Assembly: GCF_900112005.1 (NCBI RefSeq)
Contig: NZ_FOKK01000002.1
Location: 1-64,000, forward strand
Reading direction: 5' to 3'
DNA length: 64,000 bases
From: Algoriphagus aquimarinus
GTDB lineage: Bacteria > Bacteroidota > Bacteroidia > Cytophagales > Cyclobacteriaceae
How positions within the stretch are numbered: the first letter of the stretch is position 1; the number at the start of each line of letters is the position of its first letter. The translations under genes were made by a program, and so were the position numbers. Under the pieces are notes generated by a model that did not search any database, was not told where the DNA came from, and saw only the letters and a program-made list of their open reading frames with translations. Positions 7,871 to 16,363 of this stretch are shown here, one piece after another.

Positions 7871-9706
7871 ATGATCGATAAAAAAACAAAAGAAGCCATT
7901 GCTAACTCTCTTAAAACGGGAAACACCCTGAACATGCGTTTGGGAAAAAACATACGTTTTAAAATTGAAAGAAGGCTTCCTTTTTTATTGGTATACAGAC
8001 ACCGAGAAGACGGCAACAACCCTATTTCAGGTTTAGTGGTCACAGAAAGCTCCTACCTGATTGCAGATTCATCCACCGACAACAATAGCGATGTAGCTAT
8101 TTTGGTCAAAGACCTTGCAAAAGGAATCGCAGACGATTATGGTAGCGTGATGATCGTGGAAATTTGGGTAGGTAAGCCTGGTAGCAAATCTTTTGTGATT
8201 AAAGCTGCGAAAGATAAGGCGCCTAATACGGTGAAAGCTCTTCGTGAAGGATTGGAAAAGTTTTCTAGCAACCAGTCAGGCTTGAATGTAATCTTGGAAG
8301 AAACAACAATCAGACATCCGGAAGGTGTTTCTGACTTCCTTACTCTTAAACAATGTCAGGAATCAGGGATTTATCTTTTAGGATTGGAAATCCCTCCATT
8401 TTTTCAAAATGAACATTCAAGCGAGTTTTATTACTTAGTTTTCAAAGAGTTCAAACGGGCATTTTCCGGGATACTTAGAAAATCAATTTTTGAATTCCTC
8501 CGAGTGCAGACTTCATTTGATATAGAAAATTATCAAAAATTAGGAAGTACTGCTGTAGACAACGCCGTATGGGAAGTGGACAAAAAGCTTTCAGAGATAG
8601 AAGCAAAATATCAGTTCCTTATGCTTATTTCCCCTACAAACACGCTACAGGCTAAGGAAGAATTTATATCGAGCCAACACAAAATCAATCCTAAATTTCT
8701 TTACAGAAATTTGCCCGTTGATCCAGATCGGTTGAAAGAGGAACTTTTCTCTATCAACCTACGAGATATTGAAGACCCTACTCTCGCATTTTTATACACT
8801 GAAAAGCGAGAGGAGCTGGAAAAGCAGATCACCATGCTGAAAGAGCGAGGAACAAAAAACTTCATGTACAGCAGTATTCGACTGTACAGTTCCCCAGGAG
8901 TTAATCTTTTCGAGACTGCAAAGCACCTTCTAAAAACACTTCCACACGACAGCTATGAGGATGTCAAGTGGTTAGACTGCTACGATCTTGCCAAAATCTG
9001 CACAAATGAGATCGATAAATACAGAGAAATCTACCCTAAGCTGGACGCCAAAGTTGAAGTCAAACATGACATCGTCGGAATGTTGGTGTCAAGAGGGCAA
9101 CTGTATATAGGTGAAAGTTTTAAAGTTCCTGAGCATAGAATTCAGGCTTTGGTGCATCATGAAGTCAGTACACATGTCCTCACTTTCTATAATGGAAAGA
9201 TGCAGCCGTTTGGTCAAATGAGCAGTGGGTTTGCCGATTATGATGAATTGCAAGAAGGATTGGCTGTTTTAGCAGAATACCTAGTGGGTGGATTAACCAA
9301 TAATCGTCTCAGGATTTTAGCAGCCAGGGTAATTGCAGGACGAACTTTAATTGAAGGTCAAACTTTCGAAGAAACCTACAGAACCTTAACCACAGACTAC
9401 GGCATGACGCCCGAACAGGCTTTTCAAATAACAGCCAGAACTTATCAAGGAGGCGGCTGCACCAAAGATATTATTTATCTGCGTGGGTTAATCAAACTGG
9501 TGGATTACCTACAAAACGGAGGAGAACTAGAACCTCTATATGTAGGAAAAATTGGATTTAAACACATACCATTAATTCAGGAACTGAAAATCCGGGGAAT
9601 AATCAAACCTTCACCACTTTTCCCTTCATACCTAAAAACCGCAGACGCCAAAGATCGCCTAGAAAAGCTCAAAGCTGGAATGGATCTGCCAGAACTAGTC
9701 AATTAA
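7871..9706 (+). CDS. DUF1704 zinc metallopeptidase-like protein (flavohemoglobin-modulating QEGLA family)
   Basis: A 611-aa protein whose C-terminal half carries a predicted metallopeptidase site: His430-Glu431-x3-His435 (HHEVSTHVL) and the family's LQEGLA signature at about 460-465, where Glu462 is the likely third zinc ligand. This HExxxH arrangement is the one in the DUF1704 family, which includes the vertebrate tubulin-tyrosine carboxypeptidase MATCAP. Bacterial members are annotated as modulators of flavohemoglobin expression, without a defined substrate. It sits 2 bases after the acidic protein and 16 bases before an ATP-grasp ligase. The catalytic residues look intact. Carboxypeptidase activity is inferred from the eukaryotic relative. 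Confidence 0.85.
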   Translation: MIDKKTKEAIANSLKTGNTLNMRLGKNIRFKIERRLPFLLVYRHREDGNNPISGLVVTESSYLIADSSTDNNSDVAILVKDLAKGIADDYGSVMIVEIWVGKPGSKSFVIKAAKDKAPNTVKALREGLEKFSSNQSGLNVILEETTIRHPEGVSDFLTLKQCQESGIYLLGLEIPPFFQNEHSSEFYYLVFKEFKRAFSGILRKSIFEFLRVQTSFDIENYQKLGSTAVDNAVWEVDKKLSEIEAKYQFLMLISPTNTLQAKEEFISSQHKINPKFLYRNLPVDPDRLKEELFSINLRDIEDPTLAFLYTEKREELEKQITMLKERGTKNFMYSSIRLYSSPGVNLFETAKHLLKTLPHDSYEDVKWLDCYDLAKICTNEIDKYREIYPKLDAKVEVKHDIVGMLVSRGQLYIGESFKVPEHRIQALVHHEVSTHVLTFYNGKMQPFGQMSSGFADYDELQEGLAVLAEYLVGGLTNNRLRILAARVIAGRTLIEGQTFEETYRTLTTDYGMTPEQAFQITARTYQGGGCTKDIIYLRGLIKLVDYLQNGGELEPLYVGKIGFKHIPLIQELKIRGIIKPSPLFPSYLKTADAKDRLEKLKAGMDLPELVN

Positions 9707-9722
9707 CTAAACCACTAACTAT

Positions 9723-10766
9723 ATGAAAATTGGAATCGTAGTAAATCAAATCGAGACCGAAACGGCTGCTTATAGCACCACAATGATTTCATCGGCCGCG
9801 GTTCATCGCGAGCACGAGGTCTATCTTATTTCTGTCGGTCAACTCAGTTACCTGGAAAACGGTCATATGGGTGCGATTGCAATTAAAGCTCCTAAGACTA
9901 AATTCAGGAGTTTAGAAAAATACATGGAGGCGATACACAGCCCTGAAGCTGAAAGAGTATCTATTTCTTCAGCTGACTTGGATGTTTTATTTCTTCGAAA
10001 TAACCCTTGCGAGGAATTTGGTGAGCGAGCTTGGGCACAGACAGCTGGTATGATCTTTGGCCAAATCGCCATGGCAAAAGGAGTTTTGGTCGTCAACGAC
10101 CCCTACTCACTTATGTCTTCATTCAACAAAATGTATTTCCAGCATTTCCCAGAGGAAGTACGACCAAGAACTATCATCAGCCGAGATTCTGATGAGATCA
10201 AGGAGTTTTACAAAAAAGAAAAGAAAAAAATCATACTAAAGCCACTTCAAGGCTCAGGCGGAAAGGATGTATTCCTGGTAGACTCGGACAAAAACATGAA
10301 TCAAATTGTGGAAACCATCAATAGGTATGGTTTTGTCATTGCTCAGGAATACCTACCTGCAGCTAAAAATGGAGATATCAGAGTCATCATGATGAACGGG
10401 AAAATCCTGGAAGTAAAAGGGAAAGTAGCTGCTATCAACCGTGTAAATAACAATGACATCCGAAGTAACCTTCATACTGGAGGAAAAGCAATTCATGCCG
10501 AAATTACCGATGATATCCGTAGACTTTGCGAAATCGTAGGACCAAAACTAGTAAGAGATGGAATGTTTATGGCTGGTATCGACATCGTAGGCAATAAAAT
10601 CATGGAACTGAACCTAGATAGTCCAGGAGGCATCAATGCAATGCACAGATTAGAAGGTGTTGACTTTTGTTCGGCAATGATTGAAGCTTTGGAGCGAAAA
10701 ATCACCTATCAAAAACACTATGATGGTACCCTTCCAAATGCATTTTTGGCCACTTTGGATCTTTAA
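9723..10766 (+). CDS. ATP-grasp ligase, glutathione synthetase/RimK-like
   Basis: A 347-aa ATP-grasp enzyme expected to form an amide bond through an acyl-phosphate intermediate. Visible elements are the ATP-binding lysine region (IILKPLQGSGGKDVFLV near residue 165), the central QEYLPAAKNGDIRVIMM near 205-220, and the Mg-binding end DIVGNKIMELNLDSPGG near 285-300, which resembles GshB. No gamma-glutamylcysteine synthetase gene is nearby, so classical glutathione synthesis is not supported by context. Pairing with a DUF1704 metallopeptidase suggests a ligase/hydrolase couple acting on the same bond. The substrate is unknown. Confidence 0.82.
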   Translation: MKIGIVVNQIETETAAYSTTMISSAAVHREHEVYLISVGQLSYLENGHMGAIAIKAPKTKFRSLEKYMEAIHSPEAERVSISSADLDVLFLRNNPCEEFGERAWAQTAGMIFGQIAMAKGVLVVNDPYSLMSSFNKMYFQHFPEEVRPRTIISRDSDEIKEFYKKEKKKIILKPLQGSGGKDVFLVDSDKNMNQIVETINRYGFVIAQEYLPAAKNGDIRVIMMNGKILEVKGKVAAINRVNNNDIRSNLHTGGKAIHAEITDDIRRLCEIVGPKLVRDGMFMAGIDIVGNKIMELNLDSPGGINAMHRLEGVDFCSAMIEALERKITYQKHYDGTLPNAFLATLDL

Positions 10767-10777
10767 GTCGAATGCTC

Positions 10778-10822
10778 ACAAAAAATGGGGAAAAGCTTTA
10801 GGTAGCTTTTCCCCATTTTTTT
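10778..10822. terminator. strong bidirectional terminator between ATP-grasp and AstE-like genes
   Basis: A 14-bp perfect stem (10784-10797 with 10804-10817) around a short loop, flanked by an A-run on the left and a T-run on the right. It works for both convergent genes. Confidence 0.9.
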
Positions 10823-10839
10823 ACCCAATCTATATTAAA

Positions 10840-11787
10840 TCAATCCGCAGGCATTACAATAAAAAACCCATCTGAACCCTGCTTTTGATACAATGGCAAA
10901 AACACACGTGAATCGGATTCGGCAAGAACTTCTTTTCCATCTAGTTTTGCCAAAAGTTGGCCTTGCTCTACCAAAGAGAAATTCTCAAAACCAGGTTCCA
11001 TCTCAAACTCCTGATCTTCCTTAAGATCCAATCTGTAAGTAACTTCAAAATTATCCTGAGTTGGCGAGGAATTTTTCAGCAATTGATGATAGTAGGCATA
11101 GTCGATTACGCTTTTGTCAAGCAATCCATTATCCACCATTACCACCCATATCGCTGCCTCATGGTAATCTACTGATTGAGGATCTTCATGTTGTCCTGCT
11201 TCCATCGTAAATCCAGTATGACCTTTCAGCGTCAAAAAATGATCAAAATGGCCTGGAATATATTTCTCGATTCCTTTCACTACAGGCAAAGGCATTTTTT
11301 TAGCGAAATTAAAACTCTCCTCTTTTTTATTTACACTGATATAAGGAGCCGTTTTGGATGAAGTAGTATGTAGATCCATAAACAAGAAGTCCTCCTGCTT
11401 CTTATTATTTTCGATAGCCTCTACTAGTATAGAAAGATCATGAAACTCCGACCCTTCCTGAAAATCTGCAACTTCTCCACTTTTAAGTTGTTCGGCATAG
11501 TCAGGAGTACATACTCTATTCAAATCCTTATCTATTAACCTAACGCCCCTTTTCAAGGCGGCCATATTTCCTGACACCCCTATTAGCTTTCCTTTTAAAT
11601 AAGGTTTGTTAGTTTTTAGTTTTTTAAATACCCGCTGCAAAGCAAGTATTCCACTAGGTTCATTCCCATGTATACCAGCACTAGCCAGTAAATATGGGCC
11701 GGGTCTAGAGTTCATCCCATCAGTAGGATACTCTCCTATTATTCTGGTCAACTTATCTGAGTTGAATATCTCGCTATTTGTAGTCAT
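10840..11787 (-). CDS. AstE/aspartoacylase family zinc hydrolase
   Basis: Member of the M14-like succinylglutamate desuccinylase/aspartoacylase family, about 315 aa, which removes acyl groups from amino acids. The zinc-binding pair is in SAGIHGNEPSG near residue 35, and MDLHTTS near residue 135 supplies the next ligand. The C-terminal domain (DQEFEMEPGFENFSLVEQGQLLAK) is the family's beta-rich lid. An upstream ATG at 11829 is also possible, but the segment it adds is unlike the family. No arginine-succinyltransferase genes are nearby, so the substrate may differ from succinylglutamate. It converges on the DUF1704/ATP-grasp unit, and a functional link is possible but unproven. Confidence 0.8.
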   Translation of the reverse strand: MTTNSEIFNSDKLTRIIGEYPTDGMNSRPGPYLLASAGIHGNEPSGILALQRVFKKLKTNKPYLKGKLIGVSGNMAALKRGVRLIDKDLNRVCTPDYAEQLKSGEVADFQEGSEFHDLSILVEAIENNKKQEDFLFMDLHTTSSKTAPYISVNKKEESFNFAKKMPLPVVKGIEKYIPGHFDHFLTLKGHTGFTMEAGQHEDPQSVDYHEAAIWVVMVDNGLLDKSVIDYAYYHQLLKNSSPTQDNFEVTYRLDLKEDQEFEMEPGFENFSLVEQGQLLAKLDGKEVLAESDSRVFLPLYQKQGSDGFFIVMPAD

Positions 11788-11829
11788 GACTAGTTGGTTT
11801 TGTTCTGAAGAAAAAATTCCAAAGACCAT

Positions 11830-12232
11830 ACCCTAAATCCTACTTAGTACTGTGACCCTCCTAGATCAGGCGTATAGTGAGTTTTGACAGCGAAACCAAT
11901 AGTATATCGTCGCAAACAGCAAATAACCCCTCAATAAACTGCGCTATACAAGCCTATTCTGAGTGTGATCTTCCTCGTTTTGAGACCAATAAAATAGCAC
12001 TAGAATGAATCCGCAAATTGGGAACTAAAAAGATCACAATGAGGACTTTACAGACATACTTGAACTAGTTAAAAGCAATATTAATCTTCCAATAATTAAA
12101 TCTTCATTTTCTAACAGTTCAATACTTTTTCAAATAAAACCTGCCATATAACTCGTATTTCCATTGTCGAACTTCAATAAAAAGGGTGAGATCGAAATTA
12201 TATTCTAAAACCCACAAATCAGAAAGCAATGT
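11830..12232. other. AT-rich intergenic region, no gene recognised
   Basis: About 400 bases between the divergent AstE-like and lipoprotein genes. All frames are broken by stops at short intervals and no RNA gene was recognised. It presumably holds the promoters of both flanking genes, but no exact TAnnTTTG element with a -33 partner stood out. Confidence 0.4.
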
Positions 12233-12273
12233 TTCTAACCTAAATAGTTAAAGCTTATCTATTTGGGTTAGAA
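12233..12273 (+). promoter_or_regulatory. 15-bp inverted repeat upstream of the lipoprotein gene
   Basis: Arms at 12233-12247 and 12259-12273 are reverse complements with one G-T exception, around an 11-base loop that includes AAGCTT. There is no T-run after it, so it is not a typical terminator. It could be an operator or a leader-RNA hairpin about 64 bases before the ATG. Confidence 0.55.
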
Positions 12274-12336
12274 TTTGAGTTAATGAGGTTAGTCACATTT
12301 TCCTCCCTAATGAGGAGCTTGAAAACTAAACCAACT

Positions 12337-12723
12337 ATGAAAACTCAACTAGTAATTTACCCTGCAATGATAGCACTATTGTGTATGTCCTGTGGAGAAG
12401 ATAAAAAAGACACGTACGAAGAGAGTATAGAAGCTCAAAATGAAATGAGCGGTCCAATGCATGAAGGTGACACTAATATGGTGAAGCGAGATGGAACCCT
12501 TCTTGATGGAGCTATAGATCAAGCGGATACCGTGAAGCTACCCACGCAGGTACTGGAGGTAATTTCAAATGACAAAGCACTTTCCGTCGATAAAATCAGA
12601 AGTAAAAGAAAATTCACCGAAAATGGGATTACCTATTACGAGATCAAATTCATGACACCGGATGAAAAAACCCAGTCTATGATTTTTGATGAAACCGGAA
12701 AAATAAAATCTGAAGATGAATAG
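12337..12723 (+). CDS. small lipoprotein of unknown function
   Basis: A 128-aa protein starting MKTQLVIYPAMIALLCMSCGED. The lipobox ends at Cys18 and is followed by acidic residues, so it is probably lipidated and exported. I took ATG 12337 because the in-frame ATG at 12283 would add 18 residues before the signal peptide. The mature part is hydrophilic, with a C-terminal segment (TENGITYYEIKFMTPDEKTQSMIFDETGKI) resembling a PepSY-like or small beta-sheet fold. It is not recognised beyond that. It has a strong inverted repeat upstream and no close neighbour on the same strand. Confidence 0.75.
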   Translation: MKTQLVIYPAMIALLCMSCGEDKKDTYEESIEAQNEMSGPMHEGDTNMVKRDGTLLDGAIDQADTVKLPTQVLEVISNDKALSVDKIRSKRKFTENGITYYEIKFMTPDEKTQSMIFDETGKIKSEDE

Positions 12724-12906
12724 ATATAATTAGGCGATGATGCCTCCTTTGACCGACTGTAGATTACCACAAGTTTACTATTTAATAAGTCGAATACGCG
12801 TTAAGTAAGGCTGACAGGTAAACCCAAAATAGATTCTATTATAAATATAGGATCATCAAAATCGACAGTTGATAGGAGGCGCCATCGTTTATTTTTAGTT
12901 AGAATT

Positions 12907-13617
12907 ATGGAATCAAAACAATCAGTAGAGTTGTTTGATGCTAATCGCTTGCTTATGGGCGAAGGCATACCTTTTTCATTTCTTGCAGAAGTACTACTTC
13001 GTACTACTGTTATGTTTTTTATAGTTCTTTTTATCCTACGCCTCTCAGGTAAGCGAGGAATTAAGCAACTCTCTGTATTCGAATTAGCTATAATCATATC
13101 CTTAGGCTCTGCAGCAGGAGACCCTATGTTCTATGAAGATGTCGCTTTACTTCCAGCAATTCTTGTATTCGTAATCGTAATCAGCCTATATAAACTCATC
13201 ACCTATCTTACCGGTAGATTCGAAAAAGTTGAAGAGTTTGTGGAAGGGAAACCAGTGAAATTAATTGAACATGGCAAAATCCTTTACAACTCATTCCGTA
13301 AAGAATCATTGGCCTATGATGAGCTCTTTTCCCAACTTCGTCAACAAAGCGTATCGCATCTTGGCCAAGTGCAAAGTGCCTATTTAGAAACTTCAGGAGA
13401 CCTTAGCATTTTTTATTTCCCAGACGCTGAAGTCATTTCCGGCTTACCTATTTTACCTGATATTTATGAGACTCCCTGCACAGAATTTCACGTGGGCACC
13501 ACTTACAGCTGCAAGCACTGTGGAGAAATGAAGCCAGATCTCCACCCCTCAAAACCCTGTGATGTATGTGGTGAAAATGAATGGTTGGAGGCTAGTGATG
13601 AGTTACGATTGAAGTAG
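12907..13617 (+). CDS. DUF421 (YetF-like) membrane protein with C-terminal zinc ribbon
   Basis: A 236-aa protein with three predicted TM segments in the first ~105 residues. The signature FILRLSGKRGIKQLSVFELAIIISLGSAAGDPMF is typical of DUF421/YetF. A cytoplasmic DUF421 domain (EGKPVKLIEHGKILYNSF... SYDELFSQLR) follows, then a C-terminal pair Cys202-x2-Cys205 and Cys218-x2-Cys221 that forms a predicted zinc ribbon. B. subtilis YetF is about 230 aa, without such a ribbon as far as I recall. Function is unknown; spore-related relatives affect membrane processes. The gene stands alone. Confidence 0.85.
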   Translation: MESKQSVELFDANRLLMGEGIPFSFLAEVLLRTTVMFFIVLFILRLSGKRGIKQLSVFELAIIISLGSAAGDPMFYEDVALLPAILVFVIVISLYKLITYLTGRFEKVEEFVEGKPVKLIEHGKILYNSFRKESLAYDELFSQLRQQSVSHLGQVQSAYLETSGDLSIFYFPDAEVISGLPILPDIYETPCTEFHVGTTYSCKHCGEMKPDLHPSKPCDVCGENEWLEASDELRLK

Positions 13618-13811
13618 AAAGACTGATTAGTGATTGTTAGCACTTCAGAAAATGCATTGTTTGTTAATAAGAACCTAAGGAGTTTTTAGAGTTAGCACTT
13701 TAGCTCAATATCCATTAATTTTTAGGCTAACGAATAAAATTTGATTAGTTTCAGTCATCTACTAAAGTAGTTTAAAACTGAATGATCACAACCAATCTTG
13801 AATTTTAAACA

Positions 13812-14876
13812 ATGAGTAAATTGAAGTGTTTATTAGTTCTGTCAATTTTCGTTCTTTTTACCGGATGTTCTCAACCTCCAGAATCAGGAATTAATTCGAT
13901 TGAAGTTCCAAGAACAATTGATTCAGATATACACTTATCAGATATAGCAGAGTCCGTAAATTTAGTGCAGATGGAGACTAATAATGGGTCTTACTTAACA
14001 GCTATTTTAGACGTTAAACTTTTTAACGGGAATTTACTTATTCTTGATACAAGCGGGAGTGTAAGGATCTTTGATTCTAAAGGTAATTTTATTGGAAAAT
14101 TAGGAGTTAGAGGAGAAGGCCCTGGCGAGTATAGTAGCGCATATTCGATTGAAACTGATCAAGAATTAGGTTTAATTTATTTAGGGGGAGTACGGAAGCT
14201 TTTGGTATATGACAAAAATTATGAATTCTTAAAAGAAAAGAAGTTTTCCGATTTTCTTCATTATATAAAAATAGTTGATCAAAAGCCAATTCTAATTTTC
14301 GGCAGAGATTGGATTCCTGTTGAAGGCGGGTATTCTAACCAAACTATATTGTTTGAATTGAACCGTGAGCTCGATATTACTGACAGTATTCTTTTTAGAA
14401 ATACAATACTTAAAAAAGCTAATGGAATTAGATATACTAGTAAGCACTTTTTAAGCAATACTATTGATGGTTCATTTTTGTACGCTCCTGTACTTACACA
14501 AGAAAATATATTGAGAGATACCCTTTACAAATTTGAGGGAGGTTCGATAATCCCATTTGTAAAGCTTGATTTTGAAGAACCTCATTTTGATGAGAATGGC
14601 AATAAAGGAGTTGATATCTATAATATTATGCACTCTTCTTCTTACATAATTTGTGAATATGCTCGAAATAAGGATAAAAAGTTTTTTATATACAGCAAGA
14701 AGGAATCCCAGGGTTATAATCTTGAAGTTGGGGTATTGGATGAAGATGACCAACCGGTAGTTTTAAGGCCTTTGGATTTAAAAAATGATATTTTTTATTA
14801 CATCAAGGAGGGAGAGTTTCAAAACACTGGGATTGAAGAATTAAATCCGGCAATCGGAATAGTTGAATTAAAGTAA
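13812..14876 (+). CDS. 6-bladed beta-propeller lipoprotein
   Basis: A 354-aa predicted lipoprotein: the signal peptide ends in LFTGCSQ (Cys19). An NHL/TolB-like propeller follows, with repeats such as LLILDTSGSVRIFDSKGNFIGKLGVRGEGPGEY and IYLGGVRKLLVYDKNYEFLKEKKF. The GEGPGEY turn is a hallmark of the Bacteroidota 6-bladed propeller family (DUF4934-like). These proteins are cell-surface or periplasmic and poorly characterised. AT-rich codon use here is a little stronger than in neighbouring genes. The gene stands alone, with an imperfect inverted repeat at about 13750-13782 in its 5' region. Confidence 0.82.
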   Translation: MSKLKCLLVLSIFVLFTGCSQPPESGINSIEVPRTIDSDIHLSDIAESVNLVQMETNNGSYLTAILDVKLFNGNLLILDTSGSVRIFDSKGNFIGKLGVRGEGPGEYSSAYSIETDQELGLIYLGGVRKLLVYDKNYEFLKEKKFSDFLHYIKIVDQKPILIFGRDWIPVEGGYSNQTILFELNRELDITDSILFRNTILKKANGIRYTSKHFLSNTIDGSFLYAPVLTQENILRDTLYKFEGGSIIPFVKLDFEEPHFDENGNKGVDIYNIMHSSSYIICEYARNKDKKFFIYSKKESQGYNLEVGVLDEDDQPVVLRPLDLKNDIFYYIKEGEFQNTGIEELNPAIGIVELK

Positions 14877-14906
14877 ATTTGATACTACCGTCATCCTAGC
14901 ATTTTT

Positions 14907-15047
14907 CTAGACCTCTAAAATCAAGCTGAGAAAGTCCTTCTTTTCCAATTCTTGTTTAAAAAAGGAAATCGACTCTACCACACCCCAAATTTTTAAGACT
15001 AATCCATGATTTTCGCAAAACTCAAACCGAAATCGCAGGTGAATTGG
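14907..15047 (-). pseudogene. possible gene remnant (no start codon)
   Basis: A 46-codon open stretch on the minus strand without a start codon. It reads as a plausible protein tail (HLRFRFEFCENHGLVLKIWG... ending KKDFLSLILEV). It is bounded upstream by an in-frame stop, so it could be a decayed C-terminus. Chance in AT-rich DNA is a real alternative. Confidence 0.2.
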
Positions 15048-15062
15048 TTACTAATTCAAAAT

Positions 15063-15104
15063 AAAAAACCCTAACCATCAATATTTCAGATAGTTAGGGT
15101 TTTT
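15063..15104 (-). terminator. terminator after tRNA-Ser
   Basis: A 12-bp stem (15064-15075 with 15093-15104) containing CCCTAAC/GTTAGGG, starting just 3' of the tRNA on the minus strand and ending in a T-run. Confidence 0.85.
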
Positions 15105-15109
15105 AAATG

Positions 15110-15196
15110 TAGAGAGGAAGGGATTCGAACCCTCGATACCCTCACGAGTATACACGCTTTCCAAGCGTGCGCCTTCAGCCACTCGGCCACCTCTCT
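15110..15196 (-). tRNA. tRNA-Ser (anticodon GGA)
   Basis: An 87-nt class II tRNA. The 7-bp acceptor stem pairs AGAGAGG with CCTCTCT. The D-arm contains GCCGAGTGGCTGAAGGC, and the anticodon stem CACGC/GCGTG surrounds the loop TTGGAAA, giving anticodon GGA, which reads UCC and UCU. A long variable arm is present, and the T-loop is TTCGAAT. CCA is not encoded, as is common in this phylum. Confidence 0.97.
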
Positions 15197-15232
15197 AGGT
15201 TGATTTCCGATCCAATACCCCGAATCGGAGTG

Positions 15233-15264
15233 CAAAGAAAATTATTATTAATGCCCTTTCCAAA
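15233..15264 (-). promoter_or_regulatory. predicted promoter of tRNA-Ser
   Basis: TTTG at 15261-15264, a 20-base spacer, then TTTCTTTG at 15233-15240, one mismatch from TAnnTTTG. It lies about 37 bases upstream of the tRNA 5' end. Confidence 0.5.
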
Positions 15265-15295
15265 TTATCCTGGAAAATAGCCGATGAATTTACTG

Positions 15296-16363
15296 TTAAG
15301 CACTCATCTCTCCTGCCAGTGGCACTTTTAGCTTCGCGATAATCTCTGAATGTCTGCTCTCCTGACCCAGAAGAAACATCAATTTTGTCACTGCCGCCTC
15401 GGTAGTCATGTCTGTTCCACTGATCACCCCCACATTGAGGAGCTCTTTACTGGTCTCATATCTACCTTGGATTACTCGACCACCATTACATTGAGACACA
15501 TTCAGAATAATTATTCCCTTGGCGATTGCTTTCTGCAGCGAACTCATAAACCACTCCTCACTTGGGCTATTTCCAGAACCGTAGGTTTCTAGGACTATAG
15601 CCTTGAGCCCTTTCACACTCAGAATAGAGTCAATTACATTCTGAGTGATTCCAGGAAAAAGCTTAAGAATTAAGACATTATTATCAAGTGACATTCTATT
15701 CACCAATTTCTTATGGGATTCCAGCGGACGAATTGCCTGAGTATTATAATCAATGACAATCCCTGACTCAGCAAGAGGTGGATAATTCTCAGATTCAAAC
15801 GCATCAAAATGCACACTCTGCACCTTTTTGGATCGATTCCCTCTTAAAAGTAGATGGTTAAAGAAAACACAAACTTCGGGTACAATTGGCTCTCCATTGA
15901 TCTTTGCTGTTGCGATTTCCAAGGAAGTCATCAGGTTTTCGCGGGCGTCTGATCGCATAGCTGAAATCGGCAACTGTGCACCTGTGAAAATCACCGGCTT
16001 GTTCAAACCTTGCAGCATATAGCTAAGCATGGAAGCAGAATAGGCCATGGTGTCTGTTCCATGCAATACCACAAACCCGTCATAACTATCGTAATTCTCA
16101 TTAATTATATAAGCCATATCTTTCCAATGACTCATAGTGACATTGGAAGAATCAATAGGTTCTGGGAAAGAAATCACCGTAATGGCAATATCCATGGTAT
16201 AGAGGATAGGGATTTTCTCCAGAATCTGTCCGAAATTAAACGGCACCAAGGCACCGCTTTCGTCATACGCCATCCCAAGTGTACCACCAGTATAGATTAT
16301 AAGTACAGAAGAAGTCTTGCTGGTACGAAGCGCTGTATTTAATCTTACTATTTTATAATTCAT
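15296..16363 (-). CDS. ansA: type I asparaginase
   Basis: Hydrolyses L-asparagine to aspartate and ammonia. The 355-aa protein has both catalytic triad regions of the asparaginase fold: IYTGGTLGM near residue 25 (nucleophile Thr) and VLHGTDTMAYSASML near residue 100 (Thr-Asp). It lacks a signal peptide, consistent with the cytoplasmic low-affinity type I enzyme. The gene overlaps the stop of tatD by 4 bases and is the last gene of a seven-gene minus-strand run. Its presence at the end of a glycan-related run looks incidental. Confidence 0.92.
   Translation of the reverse strand: MNYKIVRLNTALRTSKTSSVLIIYTGGTLGMAYDESGALVPFNFGQILEKIPILYTMDIAITVISFPEPIDSSNVTMSHWKDMAYIINENYDSYDGFVVLHGTDTMAYSASMLSYMLQGLNKPVIFTGAQLPISAMRSDARENLMTSLEIATAKINGEPIVPEVCVFFNHLLLRGNRSKKVQSVHFDAFESENYPPLAESGIVIDYNTQAIRPLESHKKLVNRMSLDNNVLILKLFPGITQNVIDSILSVKGLKAIVLETYGSGNSPSEEWFMSSLQKAIAKGIIILNVSQCNGGRVIQGRYETSKELLNVGVISGTDMTTEAAVTKLMFLLGQESRHSEIIAKLKVPLAGEMSA

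Noticed and set aside
9723-10766. Glutathione synthetase proper (gshB)
   Set aside because: The fold and motifs fit, but no gshA is nearby, and the pairing with DUF1704 points to another substrate.
13618-13811. Short direct repeat GTTAGCACTT and imperfect hairpin upstream of the propeller gene
   Set aside because: Too short and AT-rich to separate from chance.
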